Shown here piece by piece: positions 47,841 to 58,970 of a stretch of DNA of 64,000 bases (position 1 is its first letter; each line of letters starts with the position of its first letter). A program made the position numbers and the translations under genes. Origin of the DNA: Sesamum alatum (Eukaryota; Streptophyta; Magnoliopsida; Lamiales; Pedaliaceae). The DNA is taken from positions 26,827,395 to 26,891,394 of the forward strand of contig JACGWO010000004.1 of the NCBI GenBank assembly GCA_034509735.1. The letters are read 5' to 3'. The notes under the pieces were generated by a model that was not told the origin of the DNA, did no database searches, and saw only the letters and a program-made list of their open reading frames with translations.

Positions 47841-48910
47841 TTAAATTATCCATTAAATTAAAAAAATCGTAATTAACAATTAATTTTTGTAGAAAAGTAT
47901 CGATTATGTGAAATGATGCAATTGAACTACATAAAAATATTTCATAGATGACAATGATATATGTTCACAACATGCGATAAATTTGTATATTCATAATTGT
48001 TAGTATTACATTGATATAACTATCATCTTACATTGTTGAACTCCATGGGTTAATCGGTCCTTCAGAATTCAAATCAAGCCGTTAGATATGATGTAATGGA
48101 CAGAAAATTACATTTTATAAAGTTTTAGACTTATTGGGTACACGAATGTTGAGATATCGTACCCGAAACATAAGCATAAACATTGAAGATGGTGTACCAT
48201 TCAATCAGGCCATCTGATTTTAAATCATACCATCAAATTTGACCTAATTAAAATATTTTTATATATATATTTAGATTTGGTATAAATCGGGTGCCCGGAT
48301 TTTATGATATCGTACTAGAAAACATAAGTTTTTGAAAGGGACTGCTTTTGTTAACGGCTTTTTCCACGGGTTTTAAAAATTAAATTATCCATTAAATAAA
48401 AAAATCGTACTTTAATCAAATTTTGTAGAAAAGTATCCATTATGTGGAATAATGGAATTGAACTAAATAAAAATATTTCATAGATGACAATGATATATGT
48501 TCACAACGTGCGATAAATTTATATATTCATGAATGTTAGTATTACATTGATGTAACTATCATCTTACATTGTTGAACTGCATGGGTTAATCGGGCCTTCA
48601 GAATTCAGATCAAGCCATTAGATATGATGTAATGGGCAGAAAATTATATTTCTTAAAGTTTTAGACTTATCGGGTACATGGATGTCGAGATATCGTACCC
48701 AAAACATAAGCATAATCATTGAAGACGGTGTACCGTTCAATCAGGCCATTTGATTTTAAATCATACCATCGGATTTGATCTAATTGAGATATTTTTATAT
48801 ATACTTAAATTTAATATAAATCGGGTGCCCGGATTTTAAGATATCGTACTTGAAAATATAAGTTTTTGAAAGTGACTGCTTTTGTAACAGCTTTTTCCAC
48901 GGGTTTTAAA
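47841..48910. repeat. ~0.53-kb tandem duplication in CACTA 2
   Basis: Unit 1 (about 47841-48379) and unit 2 (about 48380-48910) share TTAAATTATCCATTAAAT, TTTCATAGATGACAATGATA, TTAGATATGATGTAATGG and the closing CTTTTTCCACGGGTTTTAAA. Identity about 90 percent. Confidence 0.85.
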
Positions 48911-49635
48911 TATGCAATTTTTGGATGGATTTTGGTATAGCTTTTTGGACGACCAATTATTTAAAAGGAATCCTCTCAAAAATTTTAAATTTTCCACCGA
49001 AATTTTGTATCGGTATTTGATATGGCCCTTGTAACGACTTTTCTTACTTTAAAAAACTGTTACAAAATAATAAGGCCGTGCCAAAAATCATGTGAAATTG
49101 TTAACGATCGATGTTTTTTGGAACGCCATTTGTAATATTTTTTTCATTTATATATTTGGAACGGCTTTTCAGACATTGATTGAAACGGTTCACTTGTCAA
49201 AAAATCGAACCGTTCCAAAATTCACGAGGAATTGCAAAAGCCGTTACAAATTGAGACGACTTGAAGGAAATAATAAAGTCGTGTCAAAAACCATGTGAAA
49301 TTAGTAACGACTGATGATTTTTGGAACGCCCTTTGTAACGTTTTGTTCATTTATATATTTTGAACGGCTTTTTGTACATCCTTTCGAACGATTCACTTGT
49401 CAAAAAAGTTCAACCGTTCCAAAATTCACGAGGAATTGCAAAAACTATTACAAATTGGGACGGCCTAAATTTTTGTAACTGCTTTTGTAATACATGTTAT
49501 TTGGAACGGCTTTTGGATCAATATGGTTGTTACAAAAAGCTGAATTTTTTTGAAATTTCAAAATGACGTCATGAAATTTTTTTCGTTACAAATTGGCGGT
49601 AAAAGCCGTTACAAATCCCTTGTCTTTTTGTAGTG

Positions 49636-49847
49636 GCTCTATAAGAATATTTTTTATTATTTTAATTTATAAATAGATTATATAACTTTCCAGAAGTATA
49701 ATTATGATTTAAAAAAATTTCCACTCCAATATTCCAATATTTTATGTCGTGCTTTTGGTTTTCTGTTTCATATATTTATGACAAACTTATTACATAGACA
49801 CAAAGTATTAAAATCACAAAAAACTGTTTATATTTTCACAATTGTTA
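49636..49847 (-). repeat. Remainder of the repeat copy interrupted by CACTA 2
   Basis: 49636-49720 matches 16330-16395 in reverse (AGAAGTATAATTATGATT). The rest is AT-rich with no feature. Confidence 0.6.
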
Positions 49848-49856
49848 TAAAACTAA

Positions 49857-50741
49857 GGATTAACGTTATTTTTGGTCCTATAACTATATCACATTCTCAT
49901 TTCAGTCATTTATCTTTTTAGGGTTCCAAAAAAGTCCTATATATATATTCTAAAAGTACTTTATAATAGATTCTAAAAAAAATAAAATGTATTTATGAAA
50001 ATATTAACATATATAAATAATTATATATATATATACAGAATTAATATATATATATATATCATTTAATACATATATATATATATATATAAATACTTTACCG
50101 CCGCCGCCACCGCAGCGGCGATGGCAACTGTCGCCGCAAGGGGCGCCGCAAGGGAAGGGGGCCAATGCGTCGCCCAACAAAAAAGGGGACGACGCCCGGG
50201 CGAGAACAGGTCGCCCAAAAATGGGCGTCGCCGTTGCCCCCCTTCCCTGCCGCTTATGTCGCCCAGATGGGGGCGATGCCGTCGCCCCCCTTCCCTTGCT
50301 AAGCGGCGGCGGCCGCGAACCCCTTCCCTTTCCTTTTCATTTTTGTATTTAATATTTAATTAATAAATTTGAATTAAAATAATATTTTAAATTAGTTAAT
50401 TATATATCATTGGAAAAGAAAATTATTATTTTTATTTTTAACAACATTAAGAACTTTTTTTATAATTAATTCCATATCAACATTTTCTTTTTATAATTAT
50501 CGCCATGTAATCGCCATGTCATGCATAATCAACCAATAAAATCACTTCCCCCAATTTAAATGCCACCTCAAAAATTTCCGGCGACTTTCAAAAATTTTCG
50601 GTGACTATCAAAATTTTCCGGCGAAATGTGGACCAAAATTGTGACAATTGAAAAGTTACAGGACCTTTTTGGAACCCTAGAAAGATAAAGGACTAAAACA
50701 AGAATGGGGTATAGTTATAGAACCAAAAATGCGTTTAATCC
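49857..50741. mobile_element. Mutator-like element with a second GC-rich island
   Basis: Ends GGATTAACG-TTATTTTTGGTCC and, inverted, GGATTAAACGCATTTTTGGTTC; the arms include AGGGTTCCAAAAAAG / CTTTTTGGAACCCT. An exact 9-bp duplication TAAAACTAA flanks it (49848-49856, 50742-50750). The interior is AT-rich with TA microsatellites (50040-50092) and a sharply bounded GC-rich block at 50097-50336 that repeats GTCGCC, GGCGAC and CCCTTCCCT strings. An 80-codon Arg/Pro-rich frame across the block is a composition effect. No transposase. Confidence 0.9.
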
Positions 50742-50756
50742 TAAAACTAATATAAA

Positions 50757-51184
50757 ATTGCAACAATATGAGAATTAGAATAGAGATGAAAAGATAGTAT
50801 TCTTATATCATTTCTCATTGTCAACATTCAAAATAAAGTGGCGTACTTATAGGCTCCAATATTACAATCAAAAGTCTCATCTTTGATGAGGGGAGATAAA
50901 TCACAAGAGGTAACAATTTATGAGAGAATGTAAAGAGTATGAGAGACGAAAATAAACATCCACAACTTTAAATTTCATAACGCTCCCTCTTGGATGTTCA
51001 TTAATCAAGAACATGCTTCGTTAAAACCTTACTAAGAAAAACCTCAAGGGACAAAAACCTAGTGAAGGGAAAAGAGTACATTATTTTTTAATACGCAATT
51101 ATATACTGCCTCATTAAAAACCTTACTAGGAAAACCCAGTGGAAAAAAACTATGGTCAAGGAAAAAGAGTGCAACACGTATTTA
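50757..51184 (-). repeat. Copia-type 3' LTR (partial)
   Basis: On the minus strand it follows a polypurine tract GAGGGGGAG and runs TAAATACGTGTTGCACTC, then the CACTGGGTTTTCCTAGTAAGG block common in plant Ty1/copia LTRs. The far end near 50757 abuts the MULE target duplication and is not defined. Confidence 0.7.
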
Positions 51185-51199
51185 CTCCCCCTCATTAAA

Positions 51200-51790
51200 A
51201 TATCAGTCGAGATCTTTAAGGCGACAAACGCCAATATTATGGACTAGCTTCTGCTAGATTGTCCCTTGGACGGACTTGTTGAACATCAATATCGCCATTC
51301 TTTAAAGATCATGAGTGAAGAAGAATTTTGGTGAAATATGTTTCGCTCAATCCTCTTTTATGTACCCTTCTTTCAGTTGAGCAATACATGCCGCATTATC
51401 CTCATATAAGATCGTGGGGATATTTTTTTTCAAATGATAATCCACAAGTCACTCGGATGTGTTGAATCATAGATCTCAACCAAACACATTCTTGACTTGT
51501 CTCATGTATTTCTATAATTTCTGCATGATTTGATGAGGTAGCTGTTATTGTTTGTTTCATAGATCGCCATGAAATTATTGTACCACCACAACTGAACAAA
51601 TAACAAGTTTGCGGTCGGCCATTATGCGGAGCAGATAAATAGCCAGCATCTGCATAACCAATTAGATCGGAATTGGGTACTTTTGATTAAAATAACCCCA
51701 TATCGATCATACCTCTAAGATAACAAAGTATATGCTTTATTTCATTCCAATATCTTTGCGTGAGTGAAGAACTATATCTTGCTAATAATA
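51200..51790 (-). pseudogene. Ty1/copia RNase H remnant
   Basis: C-terminal part of a copia polyprotein on the minus strand: YADAGYLSAPHNGRPQT at about 51660, then CGGTIISWRSMKQTITATSS and EIIEIHETSQECVWLRSM (51599-51402), then HISPKFFFTHDL, and KLVHNIGVCRLKDL near 51200. It has stops and shifts, and an internal loss removes the usual ADLFTKALP segment. Gag, integrase and RT are absent. Confidence 0.85.
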
Positions 51791-51996
51791 TAATTGATTA
51801 TTTTTAATAAAAAAACCAATATCCATACTTTTCAAGTCAAAGATACCTATAGTATCATAAATCTATGGAGTATTCTTATAATCTAGCACGATTACAACAA
51901 TCAGATTATATTAGTATGTGTATAAATAACTCCCTTGGGTGGCATCTTCGTCCACACAATTATAAAGGAGAACATTACTTGGACCAAGATACAGTA
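51791..51996 (+). other. 5' flank of the inhibitor fragment
   Basis: AT-rich. The frame of the first exon stays open upstream to 51865, but that part does not look like inhibitor sequence. Confidence 0.4.
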
Positions 51997-52273
51997 ATGG
52001 CTGCAAAATGGCCTTACCCTACTTGTAAAAATTCTAGTTGCCAAACACCTCAGTGTTGTGCAAAAGGTAATTAACTAATATTTGTTTTAGTTTCTAATTA
52101 CTGATGATTTTTTAACATAGGTTACAAATACATATGGCCTGATGTAGTAGGCATGGATATTTCCCAAGCAAAAATCCATAATTGAGCATGACAACCCGAT
52201 GGTGATTGTCGTTGTCGTGAAGAAAGGTCAGTTATGGATACTGGACTACTGTTGCAACCGCGTCTATGTTTAC
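51997..52273 (+). pseudogene. Potato inhibitor I family protein, frameshifted and truncated
   Basis: Small serine-protease inhibitor. Exon 1 (51997-52066) reads MAAKWPYPTCKNSSCQTPQC up to a GTAATT donor. Intron 52067-52120 ends TTTAACATAG. Exon 2 joins in frame and gives KYIWPDVVGMDISQAK, the family's opening W-P-x-L/V-V-G motif. An extra C at about 52175 shifts the frame; beyond it the continuation IIEHDNPMVIVVVVKKGQLW and LDYCCNRVYVY matches the rest of the family pattern, including the D-Y-x3-R-V of the inhibitory loop. The gene is then cut at 52273 by an LTR, losing the last residues. Members are usually 65-90 residues with no signal or a short one. Confidence 0.8.
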
Positions 52274-53310
52274 TGTCACGGGCGGATTCTTTTGTTGCAG
52301 CGGAATATCTCTTTTTCGCCCGTGATACCTTTCAGGTTACACTCAACCTTCGACTGACATTCATCCATTTGAGTCCTAACGGTTTCCCCGTCGTGTGTCT
52401 TCGACAATCGCAGCTCACCAGCGCGACATTCGAATGCCTCCCAGTGCGGCACCTTGTGCCCGTGCACTCGCCTATCCGAAATGCCCATGTTCGCCGAGGG
52501 TCACGGCTTGCACGCCTTGCGTGTATTCGTGCCCAGCCCCAACTAGCCAGTTCGCCATCGTGCATCTCGCCCACAATCTCGGGCCCTTTTGATACATCTC
52601 GCAATGGCTTGGAGCATCTTTGCTCCATCTCGGCACTGCCATTCTTGTGCCCACAACGCCCATCGCATGCCCAACATTCACTCGGTACATCCCCGGCGCA
52701 TGTCTTCACCATGCCCGTCTCATATGCCTAGCCCGAATATGACAACATCGCAAGTCCGTGGCCCAATCCGTATGCCAATATCTCGCATCAATCTCTCACG
52801 GCATGCCCAATATGCCTTCTTGCCTTTCGGCGTGGCTTCACAATTTGCCCACAGCGCGGCGTCACCCCGTGACCGCGTATCTTAGCCAACGGACCCCCTG
52901 CATGGCTAGAACCCAATAGCGCATGTCAGAAGTTAGCTCACGAGGTCTTGGAGTGCTTGCTCGATTGCTCATTCATCCTAGAGGTGTTGCCCCTGATTTC
53001 CCGTAGCCCGCCGGACAACCTTGCGCATAGCACGGAATCTCTTAGCTCATTTCTTGCCCAACGTGGGCCATCCTGGCCCCATGCCGCCTGTCCGGTTCCC
53101 ATCCCATCCGGGGACTTTAGCCCTCCCTTCGAGGTGCTTAAAGCCGGCCCTTGAAGGCCCTAACATGCGCTCAAGGGTTGCTCATTTAGTGTTTTGCTGC
53201 ACGGAGGAGGCTAGCTGGAGCTCACCACTGCATGCCCCCCTTATAATAGGCTTAAAAAGAAAGAATTTTCATTATTCCAGCAGTAGACATTAAAGTGGTC
53301 AAGGAGCACA
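52274..53310 (-). repeat. 3' LTR of the pol-less element (about 1037 bp)
   Basis: On the minus strand it begins TGTGCTCCTTGACC and ends CCCGTGACA. GC-rich compared with the surroundings, so many short open frames appear on both strands; none is a gene. Confidence 0.8.
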
Positions 53311-55752
53311 CCTTTTTTGCATCTCCCTCGTCCGACGTTCAAATCACATGCTTCTTGCATGGTTGCGTAGCCTATGACTTCTACATCACAAATCCATAGT
53401 TTCAGCTCCATCCAATCATCAATCTTTGGGGAATTGCCCACGCAATATTCTGAAACAGCAGTCTCGCTGCTGCACTGGCAGACTCCAAACATCATCGTCG
53501 TTTCCTACTCAATCGGAACCGTATAACTCTGAAACTTGGTGGAGATGTTCCCAACACTCCATGGAACACAACATTGAAACAGTTGTGAAAATTGCGAAAG
53601 ATAAAGCACTCTGCTTCGGACATCAATATCCTGTTCGCAAACAGGATGGCGCCACGTAGTCGCCCTTATAACTTCATGCCCAAACGTTCATGAAATGACT
53701 TCATAGTTGGCGGATAGCATCCTCACACATCAAGGAAGTTCCCATACGAACAATATTGCAATCCCCAATCGGTAAGAGTCTCTTCTCACTTGCCGTTTGT
53801 GCACCTACGTGCTGGCCGGTACTATCCCCTTGCCACCCGTACGTCCTCCGCAAGTCACTGCCGACCGTCGTGGCTAAGGGGCGGCAGGTGACATTCTCCC
53901 CCACTCGATCTGTTAACGTCCTCATCAACATATACACAAAGAATTGAAGTGTATGCAGTACCCGATACCCGTCTCTAGTATCCTGCTACACCAGACCGAC
54001 CTCAAGCTCTTTCAAGCCTTTCTGCGTGAGTGCCCTTCAGCACAACATGTTTTCTCCACACCAACGATGCCTCTGATGCATCCCATTGTAGCCTGATCAA
54101 TACAAGTGGAAGTCCTTGTACTTCGTCTACACCCTTTTCCTCCGGTGGGTTCCTTCCCACAAAAATAGTGCCTCAATGCACTTCATTCCACACGAAAACT
54201 CAAGTTGGAAGTCTGTGTACCCTTCTACACTCTCTTCTTCATTTGTCACCTCAATTGATTGTTTGCCCCCATGGATAGTATCTCAATACACTCAATTTCC
54301 CAAGTTCGAAATCTGTGCCGACATTCTGCACTCTCTTTCCGTGACTGCTGGGTAGCAAACTGTGCCGCAAGTTTCGTCAATTTTGTCATTCATAACTGTG
54401 TCATCTCTCAAAATAGTGCCTCATATACACCCGAATTGATCTGGAACTGGTCAAGCTTGAAGTCTGTGCACTCGGTTCGCACTCTCTCCCCCACTCGATG
54501 TGTTGCCGTCCTCGGCAAGCACGGAACCCACCCCTTGGTGACCACACTTAAACCAACTTAAAAGCACTTGGGCCTCGCCCAAAACATCGGAACCATGCTG
54601 CTTACAGGTCCAGATTCTCTCCAAAGGGTTCCCTCTTAACCTAGCGCAAGGATTGAGACTTTAATGCCAACCCAACAAAAGGATTGAAGCTTGGGCCCCA
54701 ACCTAACAGCACCATGCCGCTCATTGTGCAATGCAACCTAATGTTCCTTCACAATCTAAACTCGGTTGTCCCTCTCAGAAATCCTTAGACCATAGAGCCC
54801 ACATATGGTGTCAGAATCCCGTCGAAGAACATTCTCAATTCAGCTCAACTGTGCTCCCGGTGAGCACACAACACGGCTTGGTGGCCTTCTTCCACCCAAG
54901 CTTCGGACAAGTTGCCACAATTCACACTTTTACACATTTCGGATTCCTGCCCTCCGGTTCTTGAAGCATGTCGTCTTTTCCTTTAGATGCACCCTCATCT
55001 GCCCACGAGAACTTCATCCCACATTTTCGGTCTGCCATACACATTTGTGTTTCATTTTTCCACATGAAACTTTTTCTGCAAAGGGGTCTAGGCGTCCACT
55101 CCTTGCAACCCCAAGGGTGGCTTGCTCTCATGCACTTTATGTGCAACTGTGCCTCGGTGCCTCAACGATTCAGCTCGTCCTTATCCACTGGAAGGTTTCC
55201 AACAAGGTTGTACTTCGCCCACCGAACTGCCTCAACGCCTTGATCGTCTTCGGACTTGCAACATTTCCGCGCACATGGTTGCTAACGGCGCAAACGTGAC
55301 CACCCGACACATCGACATGTCCCCCTCTCGCATAGGGAAGCAAGATGAATTCTGAAAATCTGATTTCTTTCTCACATCCAAAAAAAAAAAAAAAATTCGG
55401 GACGATTGACAGCTTGCCCAAGCATATGCAATGCTCACACAACTGCCAACCAACAATAACAACCTCAAAGTCGAACAGTAGCTACTCACTCACTGAAGTA
55501 GCTCCAACGCGCGCAAAAGGACGCCACCGATTCCTTATTCTATGGCGGACATCCCCTAATATCATTCCGTCTCACAAACAGCTCACTGAAGCATTTTAAA
55601 GCCCAACGCAACAAACCTACAACTCTGTGCCGTACTTCGGTCTGATTCTGTCTCGAAACGGTCTCAACTCGCCTCTACCTCATGTAGAGCTCGTGTGCCA
55701 CACTTCCTCTTCAAGTGCGCACTTCGTCCTTCGGGAGCCCGGGATTATCCGG
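53311..55752 (-). other. Internal region of the pol-less LTR element
   Basis: No gag, protease, RT or integrase pattern in any frame; all open frames are short. Repeated cues such as CTCTCCCCCACTCGAT (53900, 54480) and AGGATTGA-ACTTT / AGGATTGAAGCTTGGG (54640-54700) suggest old internal duplication. A 16-A run lies at 55380-55395. Confidence 0.65.
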
Positions 55753-55764
55753 GCTCTGATACCA
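55753..55764 (-). promoter_or_regulatory. Primer binding site, initiator tRNA-Met
   Basis: Minus strand TGGTATCAGAGC, 12 bases identical to the classical plant retrotransposon primer site. Confidence 0.9.
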
Positions 55765-55766
55765 AC

Positions 55767-56603
55767 TGTCACCGGTGGACTCTTTTGTCACAGCGGAATA
55801 TCTCTTTTTCGCCCGTGATGCTTCTCAGGTTGCACTCAACCTTCGATCGATCTTCATCCATTCGAGTCCTAACGGTTTCCCTGTCGTGTGTCTTCGACAC
55901 TCGCAACTCACCAGCACGACATTCGAACGCCTCCCAGTGCGGCACCTTGTTCCCGTGCACTCGCCTATCCTAAATGCCCATGTTTGCCGAGGGTCGCAGC
56001 TCGCACGCCTTGCGTGTTTTCATGTCCGGCCCCAACTAGCTAGCTTGCCGTCATGCATCTCGCCCACAATCTCGGGTTGTTTCAATACATCTCGCAATAG
56101 CTCGGAACATCCTCGCTCCATCTCGGCACTATAGGCCACTCTTGTGCCAACAACGCCCATCGCATGCCCAACGTTCACTCGGTACATCCCCGGTGCATGT
56201 CTTCACCATGCCCATCTCGTATGCCTCGCCCGAGTAGGACAACATCACAAGTCTGTGGCCCAATCCGTATGCCAACATCTCGCATCAATCTCGCATGGCA
56301 TACCCGACATGCCTTCTTGCCTTTCGGCATGGCTTTACAATTTGCCCACAGCGCGGCGTCGCCCCACGACCGCGTATCTTAGCTAATGGGCCCCCATGCA
56401 TGGCTAGAACCCAATAGCGCATGTCACGAGTTAGCTCACGAGGTCTTGGAGTGCTTGCTCAATTGCTCATTTGGCCTAGAGGTGTTGCCCCTGATTTCCC
56501 GTTGCTCATGGGGCAACCTTGCGCATAGCACGGAACCTCTTAGCTCATTCCTTGCCCGGCGTGGGCCATCCTGGACCCACGCCGCCGTCCGGTTCCCATC
56601 CGT
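55767..56603 (-). repeat. 5' LTR of the pol-less element, truncated
   Basis: Aligns with 52274-53100 at about 90 percent with scattered indels. Its outer part (about 200 bp, corresponding to 53110-53310) is missing where AT-rich DNA begins at about 56604. Confidence 0.8.
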
Positions 56604-58970
56604 TGGAAAATAATAAAAAAATATAATATAAAACGATAATGTTACAAAAATTAAGAAAAATAGAAAATCAAAACTTACACAAAAAAATCTTATTAAATTC
56701 TTTTATGGATCACTACTTTTACTTCCGCATCAGTTGATTTAAATATAAAACTATGTATTACAATTAGTGAACAAGACAAGCAACTTTTTAATTCTAAGGA
56801 TTAACGTCTTATTTAATAGTAACTTTTTTACACGTGCATTGCATAAGATGGTTGTTAGTGGACTAAAAACATATGTTTTTGTATAATATCGTACATATCT
56901 TGACCTTCTTTGAAACTATAGCTCTTCTTCTGTAAGAAAAATAAACTCCCATGAAGATGGCTAATACACCTAGAAACAAGCTCTTATTTCACCTGATGTT
57001 ATAACTGTAACAATATCATACATATCTTGACCTTCTTTGAAACCAAGACTTAACATTAACAAACCCCGTAATTACAATTAATTTGTTTTCTTTCTTTTCC
57101 CCTAGTTTCCATATTATTGGACTTCTTACATGGACAGAAATATTAGTTAGAACCAAGTTGATTTTGTGATCAAAGCCTATAGAATTGTACGAACATTATG
57201 AGAGTCAAATTGAAGTAATTCTTGGTCAGTATAGTAGTATATGTGGCATGAGATTTAAGGAATGTTGGGCAGACAAGTAAATTAAAGAGAAAAAAATATC
57301 AAATTTCATGAAAAGTTGATTGTTCTGTTTAGATTTTATAAACTGCACATATAATTGTCATAGCGTGATGATAACAGAAGCAAGACAAAAATTGAAGTGT
57401 TTACCTGAAGAACATGATGAGGTTACCATACAAATCAATTAAAGAATAGGTAGAAATAATTTTACCTTCATGGTGTAATTACATCCATGTGTATAATGAA
57501 TGATGAATTTATTGGAAACTTCCCAATTCCACATGGGCTAAAAGAAGTAAGATTAATGTGAATTATTTGGAGAGCAAAAATAAAAAGAAAATATAGGACC
57601 CTTCACCAATAATCAGGCAGCGTTGTAGCATACGATGAGTATGCTTCACGCCGTGCAAAGGAGACACAAGGCATACCCATACCTATCCTACCGAGAAACA
57701 ATAGTGTAATCAAGAATATTCTTTTGGCCAACTAACCTGATCAAAAATTACCCGTTAAAAGAAATTTTACGCATAACTTATTTACGAATACACATACAAT
57801 TTAAAAACCAACTAAAAGCCTTATCAGCCTTTAGATCATCCTTCATCTCCAACAACTGAAATTAGCAATATAAATTTATAAATAAGTGAAACAGTACTGT
57901 GCAATGTCTATCACAAACTCATATTCTATAATGAAGTACAACTAATTCAAGAAATAATTGACAAAAATATAATGTTCCACATACAAGAGACTGAGCATGC
58001 CCTTCAGAGTAAGAGTTTAAGAGATAATTTATCGGAATATGTGGGCCTTCAATTACACCTAATCATTCATTATCAATTTCTCCCTAACAAAGTAATTTCT
58101 TGTGGTATGGTAAATCATTAAACAACTAAATCCAGACAATGCAGATTCTTATGATGAGTTTACTTGTTTTGTGTCTCCCGGATAGAATTCGTATCACTAT
58201 GTCATAGATTGGTTTAGAATCATCAAACTGAAATTAATGTGCTATGCATTTAGTATTGGGAGATATTGATTATTCAGTTGATAATGCTTCTCCACAAACA
58301 TGACTCTTGGAGTTTTACATGGTTCTATGGATGAAAACTTGGCAGGAAAATTGAATGTGGATTCAAAATGATGTTTCCTCAAATTAGTCACCATTTCTAT
58401 TTTCGGGTATTTCGAGCCAAATCAGAAATCCATTAACAATGAAAAAATGGACCGTGTTATGGATTCAAACAGTGTACTCTTTCCACTTGAAGCAATTTCA
58501 ATGGCAAGTGGTTCCTACCTATATTAAGAACATCATTGAGATCGACCAGGGAGAGGCAGTTTCATAATGGAAAGACAATAGTTACAGTAATTCATCAAGT
58601 CAGCCTGTTTGAAATGTTTACCTTTCTCGACTTTTAGACCCTATCTAGATGACAGAATATCTCAATTTTGTAGAAGCTCAGTCTCTGTATTGCACAAGTT
58701 TTTCTTGATGGATTTCTTAGACAATCTGGAGGACCAAAGGCAGGAGACAATCCAAGACAATCATGGTTGGAGGAAACATTGAGATGCCAAATAATTAGAA
58801 AAAATGGAATCATGGATTGGCACAAAAACTAAGAGAAGTCAAAGAGTCAGGTAGGTGGAGAGTTAAGTTGTTTACAAAAGGCTCTCAATATAATAGTGTA
58901 AGGGTAATTTCGGTACATAAAATAAAAGAAAGAAACCTATCTAGCTATTCATGCTTTTATATACACTAGT
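56604..58970. other. Intergenic, no gene recognised
   Basis: Moderately AT-rich, without long open frames or transposon ends that I can see. CATATCTTGACCTTCTTTGAAAC occurs at 56894 and 57026, a short direct duplication. ACACGTGCATTGCAT at 56831 resembles the GCACGTG heads elsewhere. The sequence could be intron or promoter of a gene outside the window. Confidence 0.45.

Larger units (their letters stand above)
45832..49635 (-). mobile_element. Second CACTA element, non-autonomous
   Basis: Left tip CATTACAAAAAAATTAAT and right tip ACAAATCCCTTGTCTTTTTGTAGTG, a CACTACAAAAAG end in reverse. Subterminal clusters of TTGTAACGGC / TTGGAACGGC (and reverse GCCGTTACAA) fill 45855-46320 and 48870-49620. 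Inside there is only a collapsed TNP1-type gene, minisatellites, a poly-G run and a tandem duplication. The flanks rejoin as ATGAT + GCTCTATA, matching the undisturbed repeat at 16390 (TTGATGCTCTATAGG read in reverse), so no 3-bp target duplication remains. Confidence 0.85.
52274..56603 (-). mobile_element. LTR retrotransposon without pol (LARD-like), minus strand
   Basis: Two direct repeats of the same family, 52274-53310 and 55767-56603, flank a 2.45-kb interior. Orientation comes from the primer site: GCTCTGATACCA at 55753-55764 is the reverse of TGGTATCAGAGC, complementary to initiator tRNA-Met, and lies 2 bp inside the LTR at 55767. A short purine tract (AAAAAAGG on the minus strand, 53311-53318) adjoins the other LTR. 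No gag or pol motif is found inside. The 5' LTR is cut off at 56603. It interrupts the inhibitor gene. Confidence 0.85.

Noticed and set aside
52234..56613. Many short open frames on both strands in the GC-rich LTR element
   Set aside because: No domain, no codon conservation between the two LTR copies, expected by chance at this GC content.
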